Notes: generated by a model from the sequence alone, not told the origin. Numbered from the stretch's first letter, positions 7,734-17,702 are shown. The stretch is DNA of 64,000 nucleotides from Thermoguttaceae bacterium (GCA_017407125.1 JAFQXE010000033.1:1-64000); one strand, 5' to 3'. Made by a program: numbers and translations.

Positions 7734-9587
7734 GATAATCCCCCACAGCGGCCCGCCTTTGACGGCGAGGGCTTCGACGGCTTTGACGACTTCAGGGGAT
7801 TCTTCCAGCGGTTCGGCGTAGTACGGTTTGTTTCGAGCGTCGATGACCAGCGACCCGTTGCAACCCCATCGTTTTCCGTTGATAAACGACTCGATTCCGT
7901 AGACGTCGTTGGCGGGGTCGGTTTTGGTAAACGCCGCCCACAGGAAGTTCTTCAGATTCGCGCCGGCGGGAGAGCCTTTGTCGACAACGACAATAAGCGG
8001 GTACTGGTTGATCGGCTCGTTTCTCTGGAACGACTGGCAGAATTTTTCCACGGAGTTGTCTTTTCCAGTAGCGTCTTTTTGGTAGGCGGGACCGTCGACC
8101 AGAAGAATGCCTGGCAGGAAGACGCGAGGATTGGTAAATCCCAGTCCTTCATGCAGGTTCATGCCGGTTGCGATGCCCATGGGGAGTTTCCGGATCGGTT
8201 TGCCGGCAGCGGCAATAACCAGTTTTGAGCCGTTGTTGAGTCCGCCAACGGCGCCGAAATCGGTTTTGTCGAACGAGGCGCGGGTCTGGAAATGGAGGTC
8301 GCGTTTGAGGTCGATTCGTTCCAGCATGTGTCGGAGGAATTCCCGGACGTCGTTTACGGTCAAAGTGGGGTCGTCTTCCTGAGCGGCGATAAGCAGGTAC
8401 TTCGCCGACGAGAGCTGGTTGTTGCCCAAAATCGCGTTGGCAAGCGTGAGCAGTTCCTGTGGCTGACGCTCTCCGTAATAGGGCATGAAGCTTTCTCGAC
8501 CAATTGCCAGCAAGAGTGGTTCTCCTCCGGCTTCGTCAACCGACTGAACGGCTTTGACGCCTGGAATCATTTGGGCGACGGACGGTCCGATCAGCTCGCG
8601 GATGAACTTCCTCAACACGACGTTTTCCTGAGGCGGACGTCCAACGACAGTAAAGGGCCAAATCGGGCGCGGTCGATGGTAGACGCATTCCACGCGCATG
8701 ACTGGGAACTGTCCGGCTTCCGTATACATGCCCAGTCGGTCGCCAAAAGGACCTTCCGGCATCATGATTTTCGGTTCGATGTATCCTTTGAGGCAGAAGT
8801 CGGCGTCCGCGTAGATGGCGGGACCTTCTTTCTGACGAATCATCGGAATGCGGCGTCCGGAAAGCATGCCTGCCAGAGAGAGTTCTGACACGCCTTCAGG
8901 AAGCGGCGCCATAGCGGCAATCGCCATTGACGGCGCGCCGCCGATAAACACGTTGACCGGCAGCTTTTCTTTGCGGCGGATCGCTTTGAGGTGATGAATC
9001 CCAATGCCGCGATGAAGATGATAGTGCATGCCGACCTGTCCGCCCTGCTGATACTGACCGCCGGAAATCTGAATTCGGTAAAAGCCCAGGTTGGAATGGA
9101 GCAGACCGGGGTTGTCCGGGTCTTCAGAATAGACGCACGGCAGGGTTATATACGCTCCGCCGTCTTTTTGCCACCCGACAAGCTGGGGGAGATCGGAAAT
9201 GGATGTGGAGTTCTTTGTAACAGCTCCGAAACCAACGTATTTCGGCTTGGCGTGATACGCCGCAAAAATTGCCGACGGGTTGGCGTAGCTGAACAGATTT
9301 CGCGCGATCGCCAACGGGTCAAGCCCCATTTTAACGAATCGTTCGACCACGGGAGCGGTATCCCGGAAGATGTATTCCAGACGCTTTGCCGTTCCAAAGA
9401 GGTTGGCGACCATCGGAAACTTGCAGCCTTTAACCGAGGCGAAATACACCGCTGGACCGCCTGCGGCAAACACGCGACGGACAATAGCTGCCGCCTCCAA
9501 ATACGGGTCAACCGTTTGTTCAATACGGATTAACTGGTTGGATTTCTGTAAATCGTCAACACATTCGCGAAGGGTTCTGTAGGACAT
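7731..9587 (-). CDS. UbiD-family decarboxylase
   Basis: The 618-residue protein is a UbiD-type decarboxylase, a cytoplasmic enzyme that uses prenylated FMN to remove or add carboxyl groups on aromatic or unsaturated acids. Family features include the N-terminal LRECVDDLQKSNQLIRIE, the GGPAVYF strand, NLFGTAKRLEYIF, the central YHLHRGIGIHHLKAIR and GAPSMAIAAMAPLPEGVSE, and MPEGPFGDRLGMY near the cofactor site. It is longer than E. coli UbiD (about 500 residues) and nearer in size to members proposed to act in menaquinone synthesis. No other quinone genes are nearby, so the substrate is not fixed. A partner flavin prenyltransferase (UbiX) is not in the window. Confidence 0.82.
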   Translation of the reverse strand: MSYRTLRECVDDLQKSNQLIRIEQTVDPYLEAAAIVRRVFAAGGPAVYFASVKGCKFPMVANLFGTAKRLEYIFRDTAPVVERFVKMGLDPLAIARNLFSYANPSAIFAAYHAKPKYVGFGAVTKNSTSISDLPQLVGWQKDGGAYITLPCVYSEDPDNPGLLHSNLGFYRIQISGGQYQQGGQVGMHYHLHRGIGIHHLKAIRRKEKLPVNVFIGGAPSMAIAAMAPLPEGVSELSLAGMLSGRRIPMIRQKEGPAIYADADFCLKGYIEPKIMMPEGPFGDRLGMYTEAGQFPVMRVECVYHRPRPIWPFTVVGRPPQENVVLRKFIRELIGPSVAQMIPGVKAVQSVDEAGGEPLLLAIGRESFMPYYGERQPQELLTLANAILGNNQLSSAKYLLIAAQEDDPTLTVNDVREFLRHMLERIDLKRDLHFQTRASFDKTDFGAVGGLNNGSKLVIAAAGKPIRKLPMGIATGMNLHEGLGFTNPRVFLPGILLVDGPAYQKDATGKDNSVEKFCQSFQRNEPINQYPLIVVVDKGSPAGANLKNFLWAAFTKTDPANDVYGIESFINGKRWGCNGSLVIDARNKPYYAEPLEESPEVVKAVEALAVKGGPLWGII

Positions 9588-9977
9588 GGGAGTTCTGGTT
9601 AGTTCAGAGTGGTTGTTAGTTAATTAGCAATTAGCAATTTTCAATTAGCAATTACGCTCCGCGTTCCCCGATGGCTATTTGAAGCGCTTTGCGCTAATTG
9701 CTAATTCCCAACTTAATTGATTATATCCTATTTTTACCCGGACTTAACATTAATAGAGTCAAAAAAGTCATTTTTTCTCAAAAAATTTTTTCGTATTCGA
9801 TTTATTCGGCGTTTTTGTCAAACTTTTCCTTGGTTCTCCAGCTCGCCGTCATCTGGACGAAAAGGGTATAATGAATGAGTAATAAGTGGTTGGTGGTTAG
9901 TGGTTAGTACGCAAGCGCTCATCTAACTTACCACTAACCACTTTCCACTTCCTGCTCCTCACTCCTCACGTACAACC
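9588..9977. repeat. Heptad repeat region between the UbiD-family gene and glgC
   Basis: No gene. AATTAGC/TAATTGC heptads lie at 9622-9712 around a palindromic core. An AT-rich stretch follows (9720-9870). GGTTAGT-type heptads run from 9885 to 9912, followed by the core ACGCAAGCGCT and inverted CACTAAC/CACTTCC units to 9970, ending just before the glgC start. Confidence 0.75.
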
Positions 9978-11357
9978 ATGGCTTCCCTCTCCGAATCCCA
10001 ACTGCTTTATATTCTTCGACATAAGACGTCTGCGGTCGTCCTCGCCGGCGGGAAAGGGTCGCGATTAGACCCGCTGACGAGGGAACGCGCCAAGCCGGCG
10101 GTTCCGTTCGGCGGGACGTACAGAATCATCGACTTTGTGCTGTCGAACTGTCTGAACTCCAATCTCCGGAAAATACACGTATTGACGCAGTACAAGGGCA
10201 TGAGTCTGGACAGACACGTCAACAACGGCTGGCGGCGGTATTTCTGCCAGGAACTGGGCGAGTTCATCGACGTCGTCCCGCCCCAACAGAGAATCGTCGA
10301 CAACTGGTATCAGGGTTCCGCCGATGCGGTGTACCAGAACATTTACGAAATCGAAAAGGAGAACCCGGAATACGTTGTTATTCTGGCGGGCGACCACGTC
10401 TACAAAATGGATTATCGCCTCATGATTCGTCAGCATATAGAAACGGACGCCGACGTTACCGTCGCGGCAAAAGCCGTCCCGTGCGAACAGGCAGCCGGGG
10501 CTTTTGGGGTGATGGAGACAGACGCGGATAATCGTATCGTTGGATTCGAGGAGAAGCCGCTTACTCCCAAACCCATGCCGGGACGTCCGGGGTTTTGTCT
10601 GGCGTCGATGGGAATTTACGTCTTTACAGCTCGATTTCTTTTTGAAAAGCTCTGTCAGGACGCCAACCGTCTGGAAAGCCGCCGCGATTTTGGTCTGGAC
10701 GTTATTCCGGAGGCGATTGAGAAGAACCGCGTTTTCGCCTATCTGTTTTCTGACCAGAGCGGGGCGGACGGCGAGGAGTCGCAAAATCAGAACTTTGGTC
10801 AGCGTCCATACTGGCGAGACGTCGGAACGATTTCTTCTTACTACGAAGCGAACATGGATTTAATCGCCATCGAACCGGAACTAAATCTGTACGATCCCGC
10901 CTGGGTGATTAGAACGTACAATCCCGACCTGCCGCCGGCGAAATTCGTCTTTTCAGATTGTGACAGACAGGGTCAGGCGATAAACAGCGCAGTAGGGTGC
11001 GAAGCCGCACGGGCAGAAGGACGAGGTTATGCCTCCGAAAAAGCTTGTTTCGGCGTTACCCACGTCCAATCAGGAACCGACCTCGTCGGTCAGGGGAGCG
11101 TCATTTCCGGCGGACAGGTCAACCATTCCGTTCTGGGACGATCCGTTCGAGTCAATAGTTACGCGACTGTAGAGGACTCAATTCTTTTTGACGACGTCGT
11201 TGTCGGGCGGGGCGCGAGAATTCGCCGCTGCATAATCGACCGGGGCGTCGTTATCCCGACAGGATTAAAAGCCGGATTCGACGCCGACGAAGATCGCCGC
11301 CGCGGGTTCCATGTAACGCCAGAGGGAATTGTCGTTATTGTGAGGAGTTGTGAGTAA
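9978..11357 (+). CDS. glgC: Glucose-1-phosphate adenylyltransferase with an extra segment
   Basis: This 459-residue enzyme makes ADP-glucose from ATP and glucose-1-phosphate, the committed step of glycogen synthesis. The pyrophosphorylase signature VVLAGGKGSRLDPLTRERAKPAVPFGG (residues about 20-46), the GDHVYKMDY metal site and GFEEKP are present. The C-terminal left-handed beta-helix follows (for example SVRVNSYATVEDSILFDDVVVGRGARIRRCIIDRG, about 385-420). Between AINS and LVGQGSVISGG, where relatives are continuous, there are about 31 extra residues (338-368, starting AVGCEAARAEGRG). These could be an in-frame repeat insertion or a surface loop. The gene stands alone and is preceded by heptad repeats. 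Confidence 0.93.
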   Translation: MASLSESQLLYILRHKTSAVVLAGGKGSRLDPLTRERAKPAVPFGGTYRIIDFVLSNCLNSNLRKIHVLTQYKGMSLDRHVNNGWRRYFCQELGEFIDVVPPQQRIVDNWYQGSADAVYQNIYEIEKENPEYVVILAGDHVYKMDYRLMIRQHIETDADVTVAAKAVPCEQAAGAFGVMETDADNRIVGFEEKPLTPKPMPGRPGFCLASMGIYVFTARFLFEKLCQDANRLESRRDFGLDVIPEAIEKNRVFAYLFSDQSGADGEESQNQNFGQRPYWRDVGTISSYYEANMDLIAIEPELNLYDPAWVIRTYNPDLPPAKFVFSDCDRQGQAINSAVGCEAARAEGRGYASEKACFGVTHVQSGTDLVGQGSVISGGQVNHSVLGRSVRVNSYATVEDSILFDDVVVGRGARIRRCIIDRGVVIPTGLKAGFDADEDRRRGFHVTPEGIVVIVRSCE

Positions 11358-11421
11358 AAAGAAGAAAAAATAAAAGAAAAAGCAGAAAAGATATTAGACG
11401 TTAACGAAGATTATTGGGACT

Positions 11422-11472
11422 TCCAGACGCTCGCAACTCGCCGCTTTTCAGAGTTGCGAGTTGCGAGGAAAT
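11422..11472. repeat. Inverted CTCGCAA heptads downstream of glgC
   Basis: CTCGCAACTC at 11429-11438 pairs with GAGTTGCGAGTTGCGAG at 11450-11467, giving a hairpin between glgC and the convergent acidic protein gene. There is no T tract directly after it, so terminator function is uncertain. Confidence 0.5.
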
Positions 11473-11522
11473 GAAAATTGTTAGCTGCCAGCCAGACAAT
11501 TTCGTCTGTTATCTTTTTTCAA

Positions 11523-13055
11523 TTATTCAAGGTCGATGCCATTATTTTCCAGAATGGATTCTTTAACGTTTTTTCTGGAAAAGTTCTGGATAAAATCATC
11601 TTCCGGTTTGGTTTGCGGTTGGGCGTCGTCGACAGAACCGGAAACCGGAATTTGACGAGGAATCCAGCTGTCGAAGTTGTCGTCCGGATTGGCAATCGCG
11701 TCAACTTCTTCTGTGATTTTCGCTCGCTGTTCTTCGGAAAGAACTGCCGGAGGGATCTCTAACGACGGGATAAGCAAAGCTTCGTCATTTGACTCAACTT
11801 CAGCCGCGTCGTCTTCCAACGGACTGATGATTAAATCGTCTTCAATCTTGATTTCTTCGGTATCTTCCTCTTCGGCTTCTTCAGCTTCTTCGGTCTCAGC
11901 TTCATCAGCTTCATCAGCTTCAGCTTCTTCGGTCTCCGCTTCTTCAGCTTCAACTACTTCGGTCTCCGCTTCTTCAGCTTCTTCGGTCTCCGCTTCTTCA
12001 GCTTTAACTTCTTCGGTCTCTGCTTCATCAGCTTCAACTACTTCGGCCTCAGCTTCTTCAGCTTCGGCTTCGACATTTTCTGTCGTTTCAACTTCGACGT
12101 CGTCGGCGGTTTCGGCTTCTTTAGCTTCCTCTACATCTTCGGCTTCGTCGAACAGAGGCGGGGCGATAATGTCGAGTTCGGGAACGTCTACTTCCGGTAC
12201 GTCTAAAAAGTCGGATTCAATTACAGGAATTTCTTGAACGTTGATAGTTTCATTTTCCAACAGCTCATTTTTTTCGGGCTGTTCGTTATTCGGCGTTTGA
12301 TTCATCAGACGGTTCATGTCCTCTTCAGGAATGTCAGGCAATCTGTCGCCATCAGTAAACAACCAGGGTTTTTCTTCTATGACGCTGCTCGAATAAGCCT
12401 CTTCCAAAGCTTTTTCCGCATTGACGTCGTCTTCCGGCTGAAGTTCAACGTCAGCAGTCAAATCATTGCTATCATCGTATGTAATTTCTTCCGTTGTTTC
12501 GAAATCGAAATCATCGGCATCGGCATTCTGTTTGCTTTCCGTTCCAGCTCCGATGATTAACGGGTCGCTGTCTTCAATCGCTTCTTCCGGATCATCTTCA
12601 GTAGCAACTTCCGATTCTTCTTCAGGAGCAACTTCCGGATTGTCTTCAGGAGCAATTTCCTGTTCTTCTTCAAAAGAAAGCGCCGTCATGGCGTCTTCAT
12701 ACTGGCGTTCAAGAATTCGATAGAATTCATTTCCGGACAACTCCTCAGTCGCTAACTGAGAAGTTTCTTCCGGATTGTCGGAAGCGTCAGCAGGAATAAT
12801 CTCTTTCAGGACAGCGTTGTCGTCTGTCAACGAAACGTTCAGGGTCTCGTCGGTGATTTCGTTCCATTCATCGATGTCATTTGCAACCTGAATTTCTTCG
12901 GTCGCCGTTTCTTGTTCGTCAATGGTTTCTAGCTCGTCTTCCGGACCGAAGAAAGCATTTTGAGCCAGTTGCGCGCCGTCAAAATCGTCTGATGCTCCAA
13001 GAGCCCCAACCGCCAGAGCGATTCCGCCAGCAATGGTGTACAGTGTGTTTAACAT
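11523..13055 (-). CDS. Large acidic Glu/Ala-rich protein of unknown function
   Basis: Not recognised. The 510-residue product starts with a hydrophobic segment (residues about 3-20, TLYTIAGGIALAVGALGA), either a signal peptide or an anchor. The rest is very acidic and of low complexity. From about residue 325 to 410 it is an imperfect run of EEAE/EAET/VEADEAE units, and the DNA there repeats TCTTCAGCTTCTTCGGTCTC-like blocks. The whole is predicted to be disordered. The start is supported by AAGG upstream (AGAAAGGTTTTATTATG). Neighbours give no hint: glgC converges on it and bamA diverges from it. It could be an envelope spacer or polycation-binding protein, but that is speculation. Confidence 0.75.
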   Translation of the reverse strand: MLNTLYTIAGGIALAVGALGASDDFDGAQLAQNAFFGPEDELETIDEQETATEEIQVANDIDEWNEITDETLNVSLTDDNAVLKEIIPADASDNPEETSQLATEELSGNEFYRILERQYEDAMTALSFEEEQEIAPEDNPEVAPEEESEVATEDDPEEAIEDSDPLIIGAGTESKQNADADDFDFETTEEITYDDSNDLTADVELQPEDDVNAEKALEEAYSSSVIEEKPWLFTDGDRLPDIPEEDMNRLMNQTPNNEQPEKNELLENETINVQEIPVIESDFLDVPEVDVPELDIIAPPLFDEAEDVEEAKEAETADDVEVETTENVEAEAEEAEAEVVEADEAETEEVKAEEAETEEAEEAETEVVEAEEAETEEAEADEADEAETEEAEEAEEEDTEEIKIEDDLIISPLEDDAAEVESNDEALLIPSLEIPPAVLSEEQRAKITEEVDAIANPDDNFDSWIPRQIPVSGSVDDAQPQTKPEDDFIQNFSRKNVKESILENNGIDLE

Positions 13056-13395
13056 AATAAAACCTTTCTCTAAATTAAGATGGAAATATAACGGTACTTA
13101 GAGAATTTCCAAATTCCCTATATTGCTATCGGTATGCAAAAAAGAAAAGTTTAGGTAAAAACGATAAAATTTCAAAAATAATTAAGATTGGTAAAGTTTG
13201 AGGGCGGTCTTCCGGGGAGCGGACATTGTCCGCGAAAATAAAGGTTGATTGTTTTTAGGCGGGTAATACCCGCCCCCTGTAAGTAATACGAATTAAAAAA
13301 ATCCCTCTTGCAATATTTTTAGAAATTGTGTATTTACCCATTATCTGATATTTTTTAGGAATAGTATTTAGCGCCCAACGCTAACTTGATAATCC
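13056..13395. other. Divergent intergenic region with one repeat copy
   Basis: It lies between the acidic protein gene and bamA. The outer parts are AT-rich and presumably hold both promoters, but no convincing -35/-10 pair was found. The middle contains a double-palindrome repeat (13211-13284). Confidence 0.55.
13211..13284. repeat. 74-bp double-palindrome repeat, intergenic copy
   Basis: The copy begins TCCGGGGA, carries the palindrome GCGGACATTGTCCGC, an AT-rich spacer, then GGCGGGTAATACCCGCC and a CCTGTAA end. A second copy with the same order and nearly the same length lies inside hemC at 48820-48893, where it is translated. Confidence 0.85.
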
Positions 13396-16300
13396 ATGAA
13401 TGTGATGAATATACAAACCGGTTGCAAGACGCGATTCACGCTTAATTTTAGGCTCCTGACGGCAGCTGTGATCGCGGTTTTGACGCTTTTATGCGGAACG
13501 ACCCTTTATGGTCAGCAATATATGCGTCCTGACGGAACGACAGGGTCGTCAAGGGTTGCTATTGAAGAGGCGCTTCCGGGCGAATACGATAATGACAACG
13601 TTCCAGATCCGCAGTATCCTCCGGGAATTATGCCGGAAAAAGCGTTGTCGGTCGATCCAACGGCAATCGGGTCAGATTCGCCTGATCTTCCGCCGGTTCC
13701 GTCATACGATGGCAATGTCAATTCGATGTCCAACGCTTTGCCGTCGGCTGCCGCCAAAGACGATCATTCTTCTATTCTTAACATGTATAACGCGCCAGGA
13801 AGCTCTTCAAGCGCCGAACGATATGAAGGCTTGACGATTGCTGACGTTAAAATTGAAGGCAATCATCAGTATTCATTTGAGAAAATCGTTCCGTATTTGA
13901 AAACGCGACCTGGTCGTCAGTTCAGCAAAAAGATTCTCGAAGACGACGTTCGCCGTTTAATTTACAGCCGAATGTTTGTTAACGTAGAGACGCTATTTAA
14001 AGAAGTATCAAACAACGGACGCGTTGAGCTGGAAGTCAAGTTTCGCGTTTCTGAACGTCGAACGATTCAATATATTCGTTACGTTGGCAACGAGAAGATT
14101 CGGAAAAAGTATTTGGAAAAGGAAGCTCTCCTTCGCGTTGGCGGGGCGATTGACCCTTCAGAAGTGGCGTCTGCCAAAGAGCGCATTGAAGGATTTTACC
14201 GTTCTAAAGGTTTTTCGCGCGCGACTGTAACGGTCGTTCAGGGTTTGAAGATGTCAGACCCCGGCGTCATTTTCCAGATTAACGAAGGACCCAAGCAGAA
14301 AGTCCACTGGACAAGCTTTGAAGGCAACACGATTGTATCCGACGCCCGATTGAGAACTCAGGTTCAGTCCAAACACGGATTCCTGTGGATTTTTGCCGGA
14401 GAGCTGGACTACGAGAAACTCGACGCCGACATCCGAACGCTGGAAGATTATTACAAAAACCTGGGCTTTCTCGACGTTCGCATCGGAAGAGAAGTCAAGT
14501 TTAATTCCTCAGAACAATGGGCGGACGTTGTTTTTTACATCCATGAAGGCAAACGTTACAAAATCCGCGACATCGTTATAGCTGGAGCGAACAGCTTTAC
14601 GCCGGAACAGCTCAAAGAGCTGATGGAAATCGACAAGGGCGACTATCTTAATAAGAGCAAGCTTACCCGCGCCATAAATAAGATTCAGGGACGATACGGA
14701 ACCATTGGCAGAGTCTTCGCCGACGTCAAGCCGGACGTTCGCTATCTTGAAACGCCGGGTCAGTGCGACATCGTCGTCAGTATTAAGGAAGGCGACGTCT
14801 ATCGCGTAGGGCGTGTGAACGTTCTCATTGCAGGCGATTACCCGCAGACGCAAATCGACACGGTTCTTAACCGCATGACCGTCAAGCCGGGCGACATCAT
14901 GGACACGAACAAAATCCGCGCGTCCGAACGTCGTCTCAAGGCGTCTCAGCTGTTTGCCAACGATCCGCAGAAGGGCGTTTCACCCAGCATCGTCTATTCG
15001 CCGCCGGAAATCAAAGACATGGAAAAGCGCGATGGTCAGAGAATGGCGGAACCCATTACCCGACCGGAGAACTCCAATTCTTTCCGCGGTCAGAGTTCCG
15101 AAAGCGAGTATCGGCACGTTGCCCGTTACACGCCGACTGCGTCCGCGCCGTCAAACCAGAAGACGGTTGACGTCAATTATTATGGAACATGGAACGAAAG
15201 CCAGCAGAGCGTCGAATGGCAAAACGTCGAGATGAATTCCAGCGACGGCTCCAGACGGGAAATTCGAAACGAGAGCGGCGATTCAGACTATTCATTCCTG
15301 GAAAATAACTCGCAACTGTATACGGAATCCTTTGAAGAATACAATAACAACAGCGTTCAGCAGGAATACGCCAAAGAAGACGAACAGCGCCGCAGTCAGC
15401 CGCATTTTTTAGGCCAGAGCGGTTATCAAACGACTTACGGATTTGATCCCTTTGGTCAGCCGTCGGTTCCGTCAACGCGGGCGGAAGTCAATCAGGCGGT
15501 CGGCTCTCCAACGCTTCAGCAGTCGGTTTACAATCAGCCTGTTACAGCCGCGCCAGCGACTCAGATGTACGCGCCTGCCAGCGCCAACAGAACGGCGGTC
15601 GTTCAAAACAACTGGACGCCTGCCAACGGCTATAATAGCGCCGCTCAAGGACAGAGCGTTTTGGAATCCGCTCCGACGGGAGCGCAGCTGGCGCCGTATT
15701 CTGGAGCGGTGGGACAGAATATTTACAGCGACAACCTGCCCATGCAGCCGGGAATTCCGGCTCCTAACAGCCCAACAGGACAATCCGGAAGCCCGTATCC
15801 GGCAGCGCAGTCGTTTGATCAATCCTATTCTGGAAACTACTATTTCCAGTCGCCGATAGATGGGCCGAATACGATTCCGATTGCCGCGTCGCTGGAAGAA
15901 ACTCGAACTGGACGAATGATGTTCTCCATTGGCATTAGCAGCGAATCCGGTCTTTTAGGCTCGGTCGTTATTGAAGAACAAAACTTCGACTGGACTCGCT
16001 GGCCGCGTTCCTGCCGAGACTGGTACAACGGCGTTGCGTTCCGCGGTCGAGGTCAGCATTTCCGGATCGAAGCCTCGCCCGGTACAAACGTTCAGCGATA
16101 CAGCATCAGCTTTGGAGAGCCGTACCTGTTAAATACAGATATATCCTGGGATATCAGCGGCGTGTACTACGAACGCTTTTATGACGAATGGTACGAAAAA
16201 CGATTGGGCGGTCAGACGAGTTTGGGCTATCGATTCCATAAAGATCTGGTTGGTTACCTGACGTTTAGAGGGTACAATATTAAATTGTATCATCCGATTT

Positions 16301-16941
16301 CGCCGACGCCTCCGGAACTGGAAGACGCTTTGGGATCGAACGCCTTGTACGGCATCGGCGCCAGACTGGTTTACGACAAGCGCGACAGCCCCTACATGGC
16401 GACAGAGGGCTGGTATATGTCGGCGGAATTTGAACAGGTGTTTGGCTCCTACACGTATCCGCGCGCGTCGTTCGGCGTCAAAAAGTTTATTCCGCTGTAC
16501 GAACGGCCAGACGGTTCCGGACGTCACGTTTTGTCGCTCAAAACGTCAGTCGATTGGACGGACGTAGACACTCCTATTTACGAACATTATTTCACAGGCG
16601 GCATTTCCACCATTCGCGGTTTCCGTTACCGAAAAGCAACGGTTCGCGACATGGGCGTTCCTGTCGGCGGTTACACTCAGGTTTTGGCGTGCGCCGAATA
16701 CCTGTTCCCGATTACTGCTGACGACATGGTCAAAGGCGTTATTTTCTGCGACACTGGTACGTCAGACTACAACTTCGGGTCGTGGAAAGATCGTTACAGA
16801 GCGTCAGTCGGGTTCGGTTTCAGAATCACAGTTCCCATGATGGGATCCGTGCCGATCGCGCTGGACTTTGCCTTCCCGGTGTCGAAAAACGATTTCGACG
16901 AAACAGAAATATTCAGCTTTACCATGGGCGGAATGTTTTAG
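13396..16941 (+). CDS. bamA: BamA/Omp85 outer-membrane assembly protein with a long linker
   Basis: The 1181-residue protein would insert beta-barrel proteins into the outer membrane. After a signal-anchor-like N-terminus (hydrophobic residues about 20-40) and a Pro/Ser-rich stretch, several POTRA repeats run from about residue 148 to 520 (for example YEGLTIADVKIEGNHQYSFE, RRTIQYIRYVGNEKIRKKYL, RYKIRDIVIAGANSFTPEQL). Residues about 535-825 are a Gln/Asn/Ser/Pro-rich linker absent from proteobacterial BamA. The C-terminal barrel follows, with the family motifs YFTGGISTIRGFRYR (the VRGF-type loop) and a terminal aromatic (MGGMF). E. coli BamA has about 810 residues, so the linker explains the excess. 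recO follows after 11 bp, and bamD-like and lptE-like genes come next, forming an envelope-biogenesis group. Confidence 0.9.
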   Translation: MNVMNIQTGCKTRFTLNFRLLTAAVIAVLTLLCGTTLYGQQYMRPDGTTGSSRVAIEEALPGEYDNDNVPDPQYPPGIMPEKALSVDPTAIGSDSPDLPPVPSYDGNVNSMSNALPSAAAKDDHSSILNMYNAPGSSSSAERYEGLTIADVKIEGNHQYSFEKIVPYLKTRPGRQFSKKILEDDVRRLIYSRMFVNVETLFKEVSNNGRVELEVKFRVSERRTIQYIRYVGNEKIRKKYLEKEALLRVGGAIDPSEVASAKERIEGFYRSKGFSRATVTVVQGLKMSDPGVIFQINEGPKQKVHWTSFEGNTIVSDARLRTQVQSKHGFLWIFAGELDYEKLDADIRTLEDYYKNLGFLDVRIGREVKFNSSEQWADVVFYIHEGKRYKIRDIVIAGANSFTPEQLKELMEIDKGDYLNKSKLTRAINKIQGRYGTIGRVFADVKPDVRYLETPGQCDIVVSIKEGDVYRVGRVNVLIAGDYPQTQIDTVLNRMTVKPGDIMDTNKIRASERRLKASQLFANDPQKGVSPSIVYSPPEIKDMEKRDGQRMAEPITRPENSNSFRGQSSESEYRHVARYTPTASAPSNQKTVDVNYYGTWNESQQSVEWQNVEMNSSDGSRREIRNESGDSDYSFLENNSQLYTESFEEYNNNSVQQEYAKEDEQRRSQPHFLGQSGYQTTYGFDPFGQPSVPSTRAEVNQAVGSPTLQQSVYNQPVTAAPATQMYAPASANRTAVVQNNWTPANGYNSAAQGQSVLESAPTGAQLAPYSGAVGQNIYSDNLPMQPGIPAPNSPTGQSGSPYPAAQSFDQSYSGNYYFQSPIDGPNTIPIAASLEETRTGRMMFSIGISSESGLLGSVVIEEQNFDWTRWPRSCRDWYNGVAFRGRGQHFRIEASPGTNVQRYSISFGEPYLLNTDISWDISGVYYERFYDEWYEKRLGGQTSLGYRFHKDLVGYLTFRGYNIKLYHPISPTPPELEDALGSNALYGIGARLVYDKRDSPYMATEGWYMSAEFEQVFGSYTYPRASFGVKKFIPLYERPDGSGRHVLSLKTSVDWTDVDTPIYEHYFTGGISTIRGFRYRKATVRDMGVPVGGYTQVLACAEYLFPITADDMVKGVIFCDTGTSDYNFGSWKDRYRASVGFGFRITVPMMGSVPIALDFAFPVSKNDFDETEIFSFTMGGMF

Positions 16942-16952
16942 AAGGATATTTC

Positions 16953-17702
16953 ATGGCGGCTCAAAACGCAGAAACCATCGTACTAAACAGCGTTCCATTC
17001 AGCAATACAAGCCAGATTGCAACGCTTTATACGCGAGAATTCGGGAAGTTTTCCGCCTTGGCGAAAGGATCGCGCCGGGAAAAAAATCCGTTCGACAACG
17101 GACTGGATTACATGGCGCGCCTGAAAACAACGCATTACGTCCGTTCGCAGGGACTTCAACTGCTCACGCAGGCGAGCCTTCAGCGCTGGTTTCGAGTAGA
17201 CCGAAACAATCCCGGCGCGTTGTTTGCCGGATATTACATTGTCGAGCTTATTGATTCGTTCACGGCGGAATTCGACCCGTCGCCAGAACTGTTCGACTTG
17301 ACCGACGAAACCCTGGCTGACCTGACCGCCGGCAAAGAAGTTTGGCGAACGCTGACCCGGTTCAACTGGCAGATGTTGAGAATAATCGGGATTGCGCCTC
17401 AATGGGACGCCTGCGTTTGCTGCGGGAAAAAAAGAACCCGTCAGGCGGGCTGGGCGTTTGGACTGATCGACGGCGGAGTCGTTTGTCCAAACTGCAAACC
17501 GGGGCGAACGCGGCTCGTACTCGTTTCGCACGCGGTTTTGGATATCGCCCGGCAATTTGCCGACACGAAACACAACCTTTGGCGACGGCTTAAAGCGGCG
17601 GATAATCACCGCAAAGAGCTGCGCCGTTTAACAGATTTATACATAGCTCATAACCTTGGCTGGGCGCCGAAAATGCAGCGATACAGTCAAATGTTTAATT
17701 AA
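16953..17702 (+). CDS. recO: DNA repair protein RecO
   Basis: This 249-residue protein would load RecA with RecF/RecR during recombinational repair. It has the N-terminal OB-fold pattern (AETIVLNSVPFSNTSQIATL, FGKFSALAKGSRREKNPF) and a C-terminal region with a four-Cys zinc site (CVCCGKK and CPNCKP). A longer frame begins upstream inside bamA, but the ATG at 16953 lies 11 bp after the bamA stop and is preceded by GAAGGA, so it is chosen. Cotranscription with bamA is likely. The stop codon abuts GC-rich repeat copy B. Confidence 0.9.
   Translation: MAAQNAETIVLNSVPFSNTSQIATLYTREFGKFSALAKGSRREKNPFDNGLDYMARLKTTHYVRSQGLQLLTQASLQRWFRVDRNNPGALFAGYYIVELIDSFTAEFDPSPELFDLTDETLADLTAGKEVWRTLTRFNWQMLRIIGIAPQWDACVCCGKKRTRQAGWAFGLIDGGVVCPNCKPGRTRLVLVSHAVLDIARQFADTKHNLWRRLKAADNHRKELRRLTDLYIAHNLGWAPKMQRYSQMFN

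Noticed and set aside
11677..12237. Ser-rich plus-strand frame of 186 codons
   Set aside because: It is the antisense of the Glu/Ala-rich repeats of the real minus-strand gene; the SASS pattern is the complement of EEAE codons.
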